Position numbers and translations under genes: made by a program
Part shown: positions 44,355-53,645 of the stretch, in pieces
How positions within the stretch are numbered: position 1 is the first letter of the stretch
Layout: the number at the start of each line of letters is the position of its first letter
From: Pedobacter sp. Leaf176
GTDB lineage: Bacteria > Bacteroidota > Bacteroidia > Sphingobacteriales > Sphingobacteriaceae
Direction of reading: 5' to 3'
NCBI RefSeq assembly: GCF_001424305.1
Contig: NZ_LMPD01000006.1
Coordinates: 633,566 to 688,994, forward strand
Length of the DNA: 55,429 bases
The notes under the pieces: generated by a model
What the model was told of the DNA's origin: nothing
The model's input: the letters and a program-made list of their open reading frames with translations, nothing else
Databases searched by the model: none

Positions 44355-45153
44355 AATTTTATTTGTGTGTGGGCTAAAAGTACAGGCTAAGAAAAATGAT
44401 CCCAAAAGCGTAATGGATTTTTTACCTCCACGACCATTCTGGTTTGTGGTTACCAACGGAAAATTTCGAGTTTAAATTTTACAAAACCACCTTGAAATAT
44501 CTCTTTAGCGATAAAGTAAATAATCAAAAAGCTAAATCCTTGAAGATGTATCAATATTGATGCATTGTATTAAAACTTAATTAGATCATCTGATTTCCTA
44601 TAACAGGAAGAAAATTATCTAAAAACAGTTAGCTCAATATCATCTATAAACCGAGATATTTCTTTAAAAGCTATTAGCATCGACTGAAAGGGAGCAAAAA
44701 CTCCTTTATCAACAGCACATTTCCTAATAGCAGGGAAAAATTAGAAGAAAAATTATTGCAGAACTGCTAAGTGCCTATGAATCTTTGAAGACCGAACTGA
44801 TTACGTAACTAAGGATTACTAGCTACAAAATTGGATATTGTACCTTAAAATTTCCAACTTACAGGTGGCTGTGCAATAAATTAGATGCTGCACTTTTATG
44901 ATCATACTCCTCAGCAATCAAATCCTTCGAAGGCATGCGGATTCAAAACTAACCGTGAATTAGAAGAGCGAATAGAGCAATCCTAATGAAAATCTTCCGA
45001 ACATAAAATGACTTTGGCAAGATGAGCACCCCGATAAGCCGAAGACTTTCTTAACCTAAACTATCTTAACCTAAAGGACTACATTGAAAACGAACAATTA
45101 TAACTGGATTACAGCGAATTAACTGTTTCGCCTACTTTTCGTTTAATGCTTGT
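44355..45153. other. Long gene-free region
   Basis: About 800 bp with no plausible gene and stops in every frame. Short stretches read like protein (for example around 44880-44980 on the + strand) but belong to no frame of useful length and no recognised family. It may be a decayed gene or a regulatory spacer. Confidence 0.45.
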
Positions 45154-46383
45154 TCAGTGACAGATAACTACTTTACCAATATCAGATATCCTCTTGAAAT
45201 AGGACGATGGCGTTTCCCCTGCTATCTCTTTAAAGTACCTATTGAATGAAGATTTAGAATTGAAACCGGCTTCATAAGCTAATGAGAGCATATTAATTTC
45301 ATAATCCTTCGTAGCCAGGATGTTCATTTGTTCTTTGACATATTCAATGCGGTACTCATTTACAAATAAGTAGAAAGGCTTATGCAGGTAATGGTTAAGC
45401 GTTTCACTAATGTGGTACTTGCTATTTTTTGTATATGACGCTAATTTATCTAAGGTCAGCTCACTGTCTTTAAAATAAGCCTCTGTTGCCATCGCGTTCT
45501 CAAGCTTTAAAACGATGCTTAACATTTCATCGATTTGTAATAGCGCTCTTTTCTTTTGCTGAGGCGCATCCGGGAAAGACTCTAAGTCATCCCGCTCCTT
45601 TACAAGAATTCTCTTACTGTTGTCCTGTTCATCAAAAAATTGGTAATCGAGCTCTTCTGACTGAACTGGAACGGAGTTAAGTTGATTATGGGCTTCGTGA
45701 AGGTTTACTACATATTTTTTTGTAATCCGAGCCAAGGCATAATATTTATAGGAGATTATTCTAATGCAAATAACAATAAGAATCGTATACACCACGCTCC
45801 TGCCCAGGTAATTATAGTCATGACCAAAGGGTTGGAAAACGGTTAATATTATACTCACGAAACTGGTCGCCAGAAATAAATAAGCTAGCTGAATAATCAG
45901 GTTTCGTTCACTATTTGATTCATCAATATTGTTTTTGGCAAAATAAATTATCCAGCATGCGAGAAAAGCATCCAAGGGGATGATTGTCCATAATGTTATC
46001 GTGTTGTACCAGAACAAAACCTGATGACCCGCAACCGGATTAGTAGCCAATACACTGGCTACTGAGAAAAATCCGATGGCGCCTACGATAAAGGGAATAA
46101 AAACCCACCATTTTGACGCGGGTATAAAATCCGGACGGGAAATTTTTATTGTATAGAGGCAAAGTATAGGAAGATAGCAGAGCCATATAAAAGTATTCAT
46201 CATTCCCAGTATTTCAGTATCTGACACGAAATTGTAGATAATGAATTTTATAGAAAGATGTATGCTAATACAAACAGCTAATGCAATCAATAAACCGTCG
46301 GCATCGTCACGAATTCTGCTACGCCATAATAATGTAGCCGCTGCAAGTGCCTGAAATATTCCAATGGCGATAATATACTTCAT
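45154..46383 (-). CDS. Membrane-anchored AraC-family regulator
   Basis: A 409-aa protein whose N-terminal half is membrane embedded: seven hydrophobic segments between residues 2 and 220, in the manner of other Bacteroidota regulators that combine a seven-helix sensor with an HTH. After a linker the C-terminal AraC HTH (about 305-400) has KDSELTLDKLASYTKNSKYHISETLNHYLHKPFYLFVNEYRIEYVKEQMN and SLAYEAGFNSKSSFNRYFKEIAGETPSSYF. It is divergent from the TonB receptor at 46609, so a shared control region of 225 bp may be its target. The signal is unknown. Confidence 0.88.
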   Translation of the reverse strand: MKYIIAIGIFQALAAATLLWRSRIRDDADGLLIALAVCISIHLSIKFIIYNFVSDTEILGMMNTFIWLCYLPILCLYTIKISRPDFIPASKWWVFIPFIVGAIGFFSVASVLATNPVAGHQVLFWYNTITLWTIIPLDAFLACWIIYFAKNNIDESNSERNLIIQLAYLFLATSFVSIILTVFQPFGHDYNYLGRSVVYTILIVICIRIISYKYYALARITKKYVVNLHEAHNQLNSVPVQSEELDYQFFDEQDNSKRILVKERDDLESFPDAPQQKKRALLQIDEMLSIVLKLENAMATEAYFKDSELTLDKLASYTKNSKYHISETLNHYLHKPFYLFVNEYRIEYVKEQMNILATKDYEINMLSLAYEAGFNSKSSFNRYFKEIAGETPSSYFKRISDIGKVVICH

Positions 46384-46540
46384 ATAACAGCTTTATGAAT
46401 TCAAAAATAGGTTTTGCTTATTAGATGAATGTTAAGTGTTTATGAACAAATACCCGGTAACATAATGATGACAAGTGTTAAATGGCTGATTTTCAATTAC
46501 CGGGAGTGCCAAAAAAATTATTGACACGCTCAAAGGCCTA

Positions 46541-46558
46541 ACCGTCCGTTGAGACGGT
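46541..46558 (+). promoter_or_regulatory. Inverted repeat upstream of the TonB receptor
   Basis: ACCGTC and GACGGT separated by six bases (46541-46546 and 46553-46558), 23 bp upstream of the candidate -7 box of the receptor. It could be an operator for the divergent AraC regulator or a leader structure. Confidence 0.35.
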
Positions 46559-46580
46559 CGATTGGTCAATTTTACCGGCT

Positions 46581-46588
46581 TACATTTG
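46581..46588 (+). promoter_or_regulatory. Candidate -7 promoter element TACATTTG for the TonB receptor
   Basis: TACATTTG matches TAnnTTTG, ending 20 bp before the ATG at 46609. No good -33 TTTG is seen, which would fit dependence on an activator. Confidence 0.4.
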
Positions 46589-46608
46589 CCGAAAACAATC
46601 CAATAATC

Positions 46609-49494
46609 ATGTTAACAAAATTTATTTTCAGATCCCGGGCAAACTTTAATCATACGAGATTAATCGTTGTAATAGCATTATTATTTATAACCTTACCTGC
46701 TTTCAGCCAGACCATTAAGGGGACCATAGTAAGTGAAGCAGGTTCATTGCCTGGAGCAAACATTAATGGTAAGACTTTTAAAAGGGCGGCATCATCGGAT
46801 TTGCAGGGCGTTTTTACCCTTCTGGCACCAGATACGGGGTCGGTGACCATTGAGATCAGCTATATAGGCTACGCATCAAAAACGGTTACACTCAAATTAA
46901 CCGGAGGCATTAATGATATCGGATTAATAACCATGGTACCCGATACGAAGCGCTCTCTTGGCGACGTGGTTATCAGGGGAACCATGGCTCCCTCACAAGC
47001 CAAGGCCTACAGCATCAAAAAAAATTCAAACGCGATAATGGACGTAATGGCTGCTGATGCGATTGGTAAACTGCCAGACCGTAACGCTGCTGAAGCGGTT
47101 CAGCGTATGCAAGGGGTGGCGGTTGCCCGCTACCACGGAGAGGCAGACCAGGCAGCAGTGAGGGGAACACCTTTTTCCTGGACATCAACATTATTTAATG
47201 GAAATCGCCTACCAAGCTCAAACGTTATGGGCAACCGGTCCTCGGTGCTGGATGTCGTACCTTCAGAAATAATTCAATACGTGCAGGTCGCTAAAGCCAT
47301 CACTCCGGATATGGAGGGCGATGCGATTGGCGGGTCAATCAACTTCGTCACCAGAACGGCACCTACTAAAAGAACATTAAATGTCAGCGGAGCCGGCGGA
47401 TACAACACTTTCAGTAAAAACGGCACCTATAACGGCTCTTTAGTATACGGTGACCGGTTTCTAAACGATAAGCTTGGAATTATCGTAGCTGGTGCTATCT
47501 GGAGCAGACAATGGGGATCTGATGAATTTGTAACCTCGTATAATACAGGGCTGGCAAATCTTCAGCAAAAAAAATCAATCAATACAGTCTTGTTTAAGCG
47601 CTACATGGGTGAGCGTGAAACAAAAGGATTGAATGTTGGCGCGGAATACAAAATCACGCCGTTGCATAAAATCTTTTTTAGGGGAATGGTTAATAAATTT
47701 GACGATATACGACCGGTTTATGAATCCTACATTGATTATACCAACAGCCGCTATCAATATAATTACCGCTACTCTCATTACCAGACCGCACTAAATGGCC
47801 TTGAAGTTGGTGGAGAAAACCAATTATCACCGCTCATTAAACTGGACTGGAGTTATAGCAATCATAAATCAAGATACTACCTGGAGACCCCGCCAACATC
47901 AGCTGGTAAAGGTTTACCAATTGCTACTTTCCGACAAAGAATTACCAGTGGATTCAGTAATCTGTCGAGCGATGGAAAACGTTACTGGAGTTTTGATTCC
48001 CCGAATGGCGTGGGTGGGACATCTGAAGATTTTCAATCCGGGGTGAAGGACGCCGGTGAGGTCATGAGCGCGGATAAATTATTGCTTTCCCAACTGGTTA
48101 TCTCTCAATTAGATAATAGTGAGCACGACCAGATCGCACAGCTTAATTTAAAGGTAGACGCAAGTTCGAAAGTGCATTTTAAATTTGGAGGTAAATACCG
48201 CACAAAGGAAAGAATCAGCACTTTCGGTTCTAATTTTGTGTTCCTGCCCGGCGCCGCTTTAGGTGTACCTAACGCTCCCGCGCTTCGATCTTTGTCTTCG
48301 CTGCAAACCACTAATTTCCCCAAAGGCACCACTTTCTTTGGCAATATGAATGGAAACTACGACCAGTACATCGTAAATCCTTTAGTTAAAGAACAGCTAT
48401 TTGATATGTTTGGAACAGCTTTCCAATCGGCCAATGGTATTGTTGATGCGACCTCCAAGACAAATCCAACCGCATTATACACGGGAAATGAGGATGTAAG
48501 CTCAGGTTATGCTATGGCAGAAATGGACGCCACAGAAAGATTGAAAATTATAGCAGGAATAAGGAATGAATATACGAAGACGACTTTGGATGGCATGAAG
48601 TCCACCACCTCTGGCAGCGTGGTTAACGTTAGCCCTTCAACAGTAGAGAACAACTACAATGCATTTCTGCCGATGCTCAACTTGAAATATAAGTTAAGTG
48701 AGCAATCCAATCTTCGTGCTGCTTATACCCGGTCATTTGTACGTCCAAATTTTGGTGATATGACTCCTGGTGGATCAACCAATACCACAAGTGTACCAAT
48801 GACCATATCTCAGGGTAATCCTGATTTGAAGCCTACCTTCAGCAATAATTATGATTTAATGGGTGAATATTATTTCAGCAACATTGGCATTCTATCAGGA
48901 GGTTTATTTTATAAGGACATCTCAAATATCATCTTCACCGATGTAAATATGCAAAGCGTTGGCGGAAGTGACTTTCTGGTAACCCAGGCTAAAAACTTAA
49001 ACAAGGCGAAGCTATTTGGAATTGAAGCTGGAATTAACAAACGTTTTAATTTTTTAAGAGGGTTCTGGAGCGGATTTGGTGTAGAAGTTAATTATTCATT
49101 CATTGATTCAAAAACCCAGGTACCCCGGTTAGGTAACGCTCAATTAATGGATAAAACCAGTTTGCCCAACCAATCCAAACATCTGTTTAATACCATCTTG
49201 TTCTATGAACGCGACCGCGTCATGGTTCGTTTAGCCGGAAACTATAGAGGCAGTTCGGTTGAAACCATAAATCAGCAGTTGGGTCCAGACTTTTACATCT
49301 GGTCTGCCGCGAATTTTACCATCGATGCATCGGCGACCTTTTCGGTAACCAAAAGATTAAAAGCTTTTGTGGAGCTTAATAATCTAAGTAATTCACCCGT
49401 TGAAATGTACATGGGGGACAGGCGTCGTTTAACTTCATCAGAATCCTATGGCCGCCGGGGACAAGCCGGAATTCGTCTGGATATTTTAAAATAA
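46609..49494 (+). CDS. TonB-dependent outer-membrane receptor
   Basis: A 961-aa receptor from the ATG at 46609 (MLTKFIFRSRANFNHTRLIVVIALLFITLPAFSQ), with the signal peptide to about residue 34. A carboxypeptidase-like domain (TIKGTIVSEAGSLPGANI, 35-115) precedes the plug, which has the signature of the Xanthomonas/Caulobacter-type receptors: GKLPDRNAAEAVQRMQGVAVAR, GEADQAAVRG, and MEGDAIGGSINFVTRTAP. The beta-barrel ends QAGIRLDILK. The next gene, an exported phosphatase, starts 36 bp downstream, so the receptor may take up a phosphorylated or phosphatase-released compound. The AraC-type sensor gene is divergent. Confidence 0.9.
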   Translation: MLTKFIFRSRANFNHTRLIVVIALLFITLPAFSQTIKGTIVSEAGSLPGANINGKTFKRAASSDLQGVFTLLAPDTGSVTIEISYIGYASKTVTLKLTGGINDIGLITMVPDTKRSLGDVVIRGTMAPSQAKAYSIKKNSNAIMDVMAADAIGKLPDRNAAEAVQRMQGVAVARYHGEADQAAVRGTPFSWTSTLFNGNRLPSSNVMGNRSSVLDVVPSEIIQYVQVAKAITPDMEGDAIGGSINFVTRTAPTKRTLNVSGAGGYNTFSKNGTYNGSLVYGDRFLNDKLGIIVAGAIWSRQWGSDEFVTSYNTGLANLQQKKSINTVLFKRYMGERETKGLNVGAEYKITPLHKIFFRGMVNKFDDIRPVYESYIDYTNSRYQYNYRYSHYQTALNGLEVGGENQLSPLIKLDWSYSNHKSRYYLETPPTSAGKGLPIATFRQRITSGFSNLSSDGKRYWSFDSPNGVGGTSEDFQSGVKDAGEVMSADKLLLSQLVISQLDNSEHDQIAQLNLKVDASSKVHFKFGGKYRTKERISTFGSNFVFLPGAALGVPNAPALRSLSSLQTTNFPKGTTFFGNMNGNYDQYIVNPLVKEQLFDMFGTAFQSANGIVDATSKTNPTALYTGNEDVSSGYAMAEMDATERLKIIAGIRNEYTKTTLDGMKSTTSGSVVNVSPSTVENNYNAFLPMLNLKYKLSEQSNLRAAYTRSFVRPNFGDMTPGGSTNTTSVPMTISQGNPDLKPTFSNNYDLMGEYYFSNIGILSGGLFYKDISNIIFTDVNMQSVGGSDFLVTQAKNLNKAKLFGIEAGINKRFNFLRGFWSGFGVEVNYSFIDSKTQVPRLGNAQLMDKTSLPNQSKHLFNTILFYERDRVMVRLAGNYRGSSVETINQQLGPDFYIWSAANFTIDASATFSVTKRLKAFVELNNLSNSPVEMYMGDRRRLTSSESYGRRGQAGIRLDILK

Positions 49495-49530
49495 ACAAGC
49501 TACTTAAATAAAAACTAATTATTAGAAATT

Positions 49531-50343
49531 ATGAAAAAAATTATCCTTGCAATCGCGGCTTTTATACCTGCGATAGCTGCGGCACAACTCGCGGACAGCA
49601 GTAAAAGAATTGTACCGGTCAACGCTGCAAATTTTCGAGATATCGGCGGTTATAAAACTACTGATGGAAAAGAGGTGGTCTGGGGGAAGGTTTATCGCAG
49701 TGCTGCAATAAATAAACTCACCGATGCTGATTTAAAGTTACTGGACAAAAAAGGAATACATACGGTGGTCGATTTTAGAGGAACCAGGGAAGCTGCACTG
49801 GCGGCTGATCGCTTGCCGCAGGATACCGATTACACGCTGAGCCCTGCCGGCAGCGAAAATATTCCTGATGCAGCGCAACTGGTTAGCCTTTTAAAACAAG
49901 GTAACTTCCTGGAGAAAATGTACGGGATAGACGGGGCAAAGTACGCTGGTGACCGTTACCGTTCGTTATTTATGAAGTTACTCACCGTTGATCAGAAAGA
50001 AGCCGTATTATATCATTGTACAGGAGGCAGAGACCGCACCGGAATGGCAACAGCACTGTTGCTGTATATTTTAAAGGTTCCCCAGCAAACCATAGAAGCG
50101 GATTATTTAGCATCAAATATTTATCTGGCTAAAGCAAATAAAGAAATGTTCGCTCCAATGGCAAAATTAAGTGGCATGAGCACAGAGGAGGTAGAAAAGG
50201 AATTTGCTCTGAGACCTGAACTACTCCGGGATTTTTTTAGTCAGCTGAAGCAACAGTACGGGAGCATAGAAAACTTTATGCAACAGGAATTAGCCGTCGG
50301 ACCAAAGGAAATCGCTCAACTCAGATCCAGATACACTAGATAA
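49531..50343 (+). CDS. Exported tyrosine-phosphatase-like enzyme
   Basis: A 270-aa protein with a signal peptide (MKKIILAIAAFIPAIAAAQ). The dual-specificity/tyrosine phosphatase-like fold of the Y_phosphatase3 family is evident from the opening NFRDIGGYKTTDGKEVVWGKVYRSA and the CX5R active site YHCTGGRDRTG with C163 and R169; the family's aspartate is likely in the loop near VVDFRGTREA. Exported members act on phosphotyrosine, phospholipid or sugar-phosphate substrates in the periplasm. It follows the receptor by 36 bp on one transcript, suggesting phosphate or organophosphate acquisition. A hairpin follows at 50360-50385. Confidence 0.85.
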   Translation: MKKIILAIAAFIPAIAAAQLADSSKRIVPVNAANFRDIGGYKTTDGKEVVWGKVYRSAAINKLTDADLKLLDKKGIHTVVDFRGTREAALAADRLPQDTDYTLSPAGSENIPDAAQLVSLLKQGNFLEKMYGIDGAKYAGDRYRSLFMKLLTVDQKEAVLYHCTGGRDRTGMATALLLYILKVPQQTIEADYLASNIYLAKANKEMFAPMAKLSGMSTEEVEKEFALRPELLRDFFSQLKQQYGSIENFMQQELAVGPKEIAQLRSRYTR

Positions 50344-50658
50344 AGAATAAATAGCGTTACTGGGCGCCTGGTGAAAGGCGTCCAGTTCGATTAAACGGCG
50401 GCCGACTGTCGCCAAATAAAAAGGGTAAACAAATTAATGTCTACCCCTCACCTTTACTAAAGGTAATCTATCGCTTGTGACGCTCTCACCTTTCACAATA
50501 CAAATCTAGCTTGTTTTTGGTGTTCGCTCTTTATTCCAATTGTTCATTTTGCCGCAATCGGAATGTTCATTATCCGGTCATATATTGATACTGTAATTTT
50601 TCTAATAATTGATTTGCTGTCAGGCTGCGTATATTCCATCAATAAGTAGATATTACAG
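50344..50658. other. Intergenic between convergent units
   Basis: About 315 bp with no gene. It contains the hairpin at 50360-50385 and otherwise no clear sites. Confidence 0.45.
50360..50385 (+). terminator. Hairpin after the receptor-phosphatase operon
   Basis: Nine-base-pair stem CTGGGCGCC/GGCGTCCAG (50360-50368 with 50377-50385, one G-U pair), starting 16 bp after the phosphatase stop. No long T-run follows, so it may be a weak terminator. Confidence 0.5.
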
Positions 50659-51504
50659 TTATAAAATATCCAGATCGCGCGCCACATAATAACTTGGTAC
50701 CATCAACCGGAAACCTGTCTTGCGAAGCTTGGAAATGTCCGTAATCCCTTCAAAAGGATCTGCCAGCGGCGTTTCAACTGTTCCGAAAGCTTCAGCGGCT
50801 TTACCTACCGACTCCGCGAGTTCATACAAGGTGATTGGTGCATCATCAGCAATATTGAATATTTCCCCATTAAGGCCGTCTCTTTCCAGCAGCATGATCA
50901 AAGCCTGAGCGACATCCAGATGGTGCACCATGTGCATCCGGGATCCGGAATGGCGTTTCCACTTGCTCAACAGCGGTATAATCTCTTCAATATGTGGATC
51001 CTTGTCTCCATAAACGAAGCCTAAACGCAATATGCGCACATCCATTTCCTTCTTTAACAATTCCTGCTCGGCCGCAATCTTACTGGAGGCGTAGGCCCGC
51101 GGGTCATCAATATTTACGACATCATCCTCCCGAGCCGGGTGCCCGTAGCCCGAACCATATACATTACTGGTGCTAACAAAGACAAAGCGCTTCACACCCG
51201 CCGCAACTGCGGCATCCCCCAAGGCGACCGAACCGGCATGATTGGTTTTAATAATTCCTTCATTATCCGTGAACGTGCGGAACAAAGCTGCCAAATGGAT
51301 CACCGCATCTACGCCCATTACTGCCGGCATTAAACTACCTGCATTAAACAGATCACCGGTCACCACTTCCGCGCCAAGCGCAGCCAATGCGCTGGCTTTA
51401 GCAGCATCTCGCACTAAAACACGTACATTATAACCCTTCATTAATAGCCGCGGAACAAAGCGGCTGCCCACCTTTCCGGTGGCACCTGTAACTAATATTT
51501 TCAT
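50659..51504 (-). CDS. NAD(P)-dependent epimerase/dehydratase family protein
   Basis: A 281-aa extended short-chain dehydrogenase with the N-terminal NAD-binding motif TGATGKVG (residues 6-13) in a Rossmann strand, the GDL segment VVTGDL, the acid-base pair YxxxK in AYASSK and the substrate-side FVFVSTSNVYG. It is close to NAD-dependent sugar or steroid epimerases and dihydroflavonol reductases; substrate not predictable. It lies 63 bp behind the AraC gene on the same strand, which may control it. Confidence 0.85.
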   Translation of the reverse strand: MKILVTGATGKVGSRFVPRLLMKGYNVRVLVRDAAKASALAALGAEVVTGDLFNAGSLMPAVMGVDAVIHLAALFRTFTDNEGIIKTNHAGSVALGDAAVAAGVKRFVFVSTSNVYGSGYGHPAREDDVVNIDDPRAYASSKIAAEQELLKKEMDVRILRLGFVYGDKDPHIEEIIPLLSKWKRHSGSRMHMVHHLDVAQALIMLLERDGLNGEIFNIADDAPITLYELAESVGKAAEAFGTVETPLADPFEGITDISKLRKTGFRLMVPSYYVARDLDIL

Positions 51505-51567
51505 AGCTCAAAGTTCCGGCTAAAACCCCCGGCCTTTAAATGATAATCAAACCAATAAGTATGATTA

Positions 51568-52413
51568 TCAAACCTTACGTAGTGATTTAGGAGTCAGGCC
51601 TGTCACCCGCTTGAAAAAGTTATTGAAATAAGTCGGGTAGGCAAAACCGAGCGCATAGGCAATATCCGCTACGCTCCAATCTGTATGCTGCAACAGGGCT
51701 CTGGCCTCATTTGCGATGCGTTCAGCGATATGTAGCGAGGTCGGCTTTCCGGTCACCTCCTTAACAACCCGGTTCAGGTAATTAACGTGCACGGCCAGTT
51801 TTCCAGCGAAATCCTGGGCGGTTCGCAGCCGAAGCGGTTCCCTGGTATGCTCGATAGGAAATTGTCTTTCCAGCAGATCCAGGAATAAATGAGTCATCCG
51901 GATCGCGCCGTTTTGGTAGGCCGGCTCCCCGGGCGGTTGCAATAGCAAGGCTTCATGAATAATGAGTTCGATGCAGCTTTTGATCAGTTCGCTCTTATAA
52001 AGATAGTCGCCATCCCGAACGGCGAGCATCTTTAAAAAGATAGCCTTCATTAAGCCGGCCTGTTCCATGTTTAGCCGGACAAGCGGGTTTTGGATGGTGT
52101 TAAATAAGGGGGATTTCTTGACGATCGCTGGCATAAAAGCTTCCGTGAAAATACACGCATAGCCTGTGGTATCCCGGGAGCGGCGCAGCATGGTCCGCGG
52201 CACCCGCGGATTGACGAAAAAGAGCACGGTATCCTGCACTTCCAGTACCTGGTCGCCATAACCGATAGTCATCTCACCTGTTATCAGGCCCATCTTATAA
52301 AAATCCCTCCGCCCATGCACTGTCGGCACATCAACATTGGTTGGCAGCTGGTGCACCTTAAAGCCTTGCAGCCGCAGCTCCTCCATATTTACGCCCGGAA
52401 TTTCATTTTCCAT
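51568..52413 (-). CDS. AraC-family transcriptional regulator next to the epimerase
   Basis: A 281-aa regulator with a cupin-like N-terminal domain (about 30-150, GRRDFYKMGLITGEMTIGYGDQVLEVQDTVLFFVNPRVPRTML) and a C-terminal AraC HTH (about 185-281, HVNYLNRVVKEVTGKPTSLHIAERIANEARALLQHTDWSVADIAYALGFAYPTYFNNFFKRVTG). It resembles the regulator at 40485-41390 over the whole length. The epimerase gene follows by 63 bp on the same strand. The opposite-strand oxidoreductase gene at 52791 starts about 380 bp upstream of its start. Confidence 0.88.
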   Translation of the reverse strand: MENEIPGVNMEELRLQGFKVHQLPTNVDVPTVHGRRDFYKMGLITGEMTIGYGDQVLEVQDTVLFFVNPRVPRTMLRRSRDTTGYACIFTEAFMPAIVKKSPLFNTIQNPLVRLNMEQAGLMKAIFLKMLAVRDGDYLYKSELIKSCIELIIHEALLLQPPGEPAYQNGAIRMTHLFLDLLERQFPIEHTREPLRLRTAQDFAGKLAVHVNYLNRVVKEVTGKPTSLHIAERIANEARALLQHTDWSVADIAYALGFAYPTYFNNFFKRVTGLTPKSLRKV

Positions 52414-52790
52414 CCGGCAAAGTTAATCAAATCAAACCTTAGCTAATAATAACTAATGACAACCAACTTAAAACCATAACCCGTTTTAGATAAAGGTCAG
52501 GCTCAATTTCGTAACCGGGTTCATGGATGAATCTGTTGCAGCCATCTCTAAAGCTATTAACAAACTAAAATACGGCCGGAAGTGCTAGCAAAGACAAAGG
52601 GACATCCAAGACAAAGGAACAAAGCAGCGGCACAACATCATATACTTCAATCCTCGACTTTTCTAATAATCGCAACTTTTTCAACTCATTCGAGTGTTTT
52701 GAATTGATTCGGTTACAACGGTCCTTGGTTTGGTTACAATTACATGAAATACATTGAAGAATTTTGCTAAACAATAGTTATTCAAAATTT
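52414..52790. other. Divergent region between AraC regulator and SDR gene
   Basis: About 375 bp with no gene. TAACTTTG on the minus strand at 52418-52425, 5 bp upstream of the AraC start, fits the -7 consensus but would leave almost no leader. A promoter for the SDR gene is expected on the + side; none is clear. Confidence 0.4.
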
Positions 52791-53558
52791 ATGGAAGACA
52801 AAATAGCATCAACAAACAAACCAGTTGCATTAGTGACGGGCGCTAACCAGGGGGTAGGTAACGAAATTGCCAAAGCACTCGCCGCTAATGGATACATTGT
52901 TTATCTAGGTTCGCGTAAACTGGAAAATGGAGAACAAGCCGCCGGGAAAATCGGTGAGAACGCCAAAGCCATCCAGTTGGACGTAACAAAGCAAGAGACC
53001 ATCCAGGCAGCAATGGAACATATCGGAAACGAACACGGACGCCTAGACCTGCTGGTAAACAATGCTGGAATTTCCCATGGCGGGACATCGCCAAAAGGCA
53101 CTGAGGAACTTATGCGTACGGGGCGCGCGGTAAATGTATCATTGGATGAAGTACGCACCGTATGGGAAACCAACGTATTCGGCGTTATTGCTATGACACA
53201 GGCTGCCTTGCCTTTGCTGCGCAAGTCATCCGCTGCACGCATCGTCAACGTATCGAGTGGCCTGGGTTCGCTTACCTGGATATCAGATCCGGCTTGCTGG
53301 GCAAGAGCACATTTTGGCATTGTTTACGCAGCTTCTAAAACGGCCTTAAACGCAGTTACGCTGGCCTTCGCCCTGGAACTGGAAAAAGAAAATATCAAAG
53401 TAAATGCTACCAGTCCAGGTTATACGGCTACCGCGCTTAATAATTTTCAGGGTACAGATAGCTTAGAAGTGGGCTCCCGTGAACCTGTTCGGGTAGCCCT
53501 GGAAACTGACGGACCAACCGGAGGCTTTACCGGCCCTGAGGGTCAAATGCCCTGGTAG
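52791..53558 (+). CDS. Short-chain dehydrogenase/reductase
   Basis: A 255-aa classical SDR from the ATG at 52791 (MEDKIASTNKPVALVTGANQGVG); the frame starts with an unneeded TTG at 52764. Cofactor motif TGANQGVG (residues 16-23), DV in QLDVT, NNAG in LLVNNAGIS, the catalytic serine in NVSSGLG, and YxxxK in VYAASK are all present. It is an NAD(P)(H) oxidoreductase in the cytosol. It is followed by a hairpin and an AraC gene on the same strand. Confidence 0.9.
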   Translation: MEDKIASTNKPVALVTGANQGVGNEIAKALAANGYIVYLGSRKLENGEQAAGKIGENAKAIQLDVTKQETIQAAMEHIGNEHGRLDLLVNNAGISHGGTSPKGTEELMRTGRAVNVSLDEVRTVWETNVFGVIAMTQAALPLLRKSSAARIVNVSSGLGSLTWISDPACWARAHFGIVYAASKTALNAVTLAFALELEKENIKVNATSPGYTATALNNFQGTDSLEVGSREPVRVALETDGPTGGFTGPEGQMPW

Positions 53559-53595
53559 TTCCGATTAACGATTCAAATTAACCCTATCCATCAAT

Positions 53596-53626
53596 ATGAC
53601 CAGCAAGTGAAATAATTGCTGGTCAT
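53596..53626 (+). terminator. Hairpin terminator between SDR and AraC genes
   Basis: Perfect 11-bp inverted repeat ATGACCAGCAA/TTGCTGGTCAT (53596-53606 with 53616-53626), 9-nt loop, 37 bp after the SDR stop, followed by AT-rich sequence. It separates the SDR gene from the downstream AraC gene. Confidence 0.6.
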
Positions 53627-53645
53627 AATTATTACCTTCATCAAG

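Noticed and set aside
44355..45153. Possible transposase or integrase remnant in the gene-free stretch
   Set aside because: Some short translations look protein-like, but none shows a recognisable transposase motif or terminal inverted repeat.
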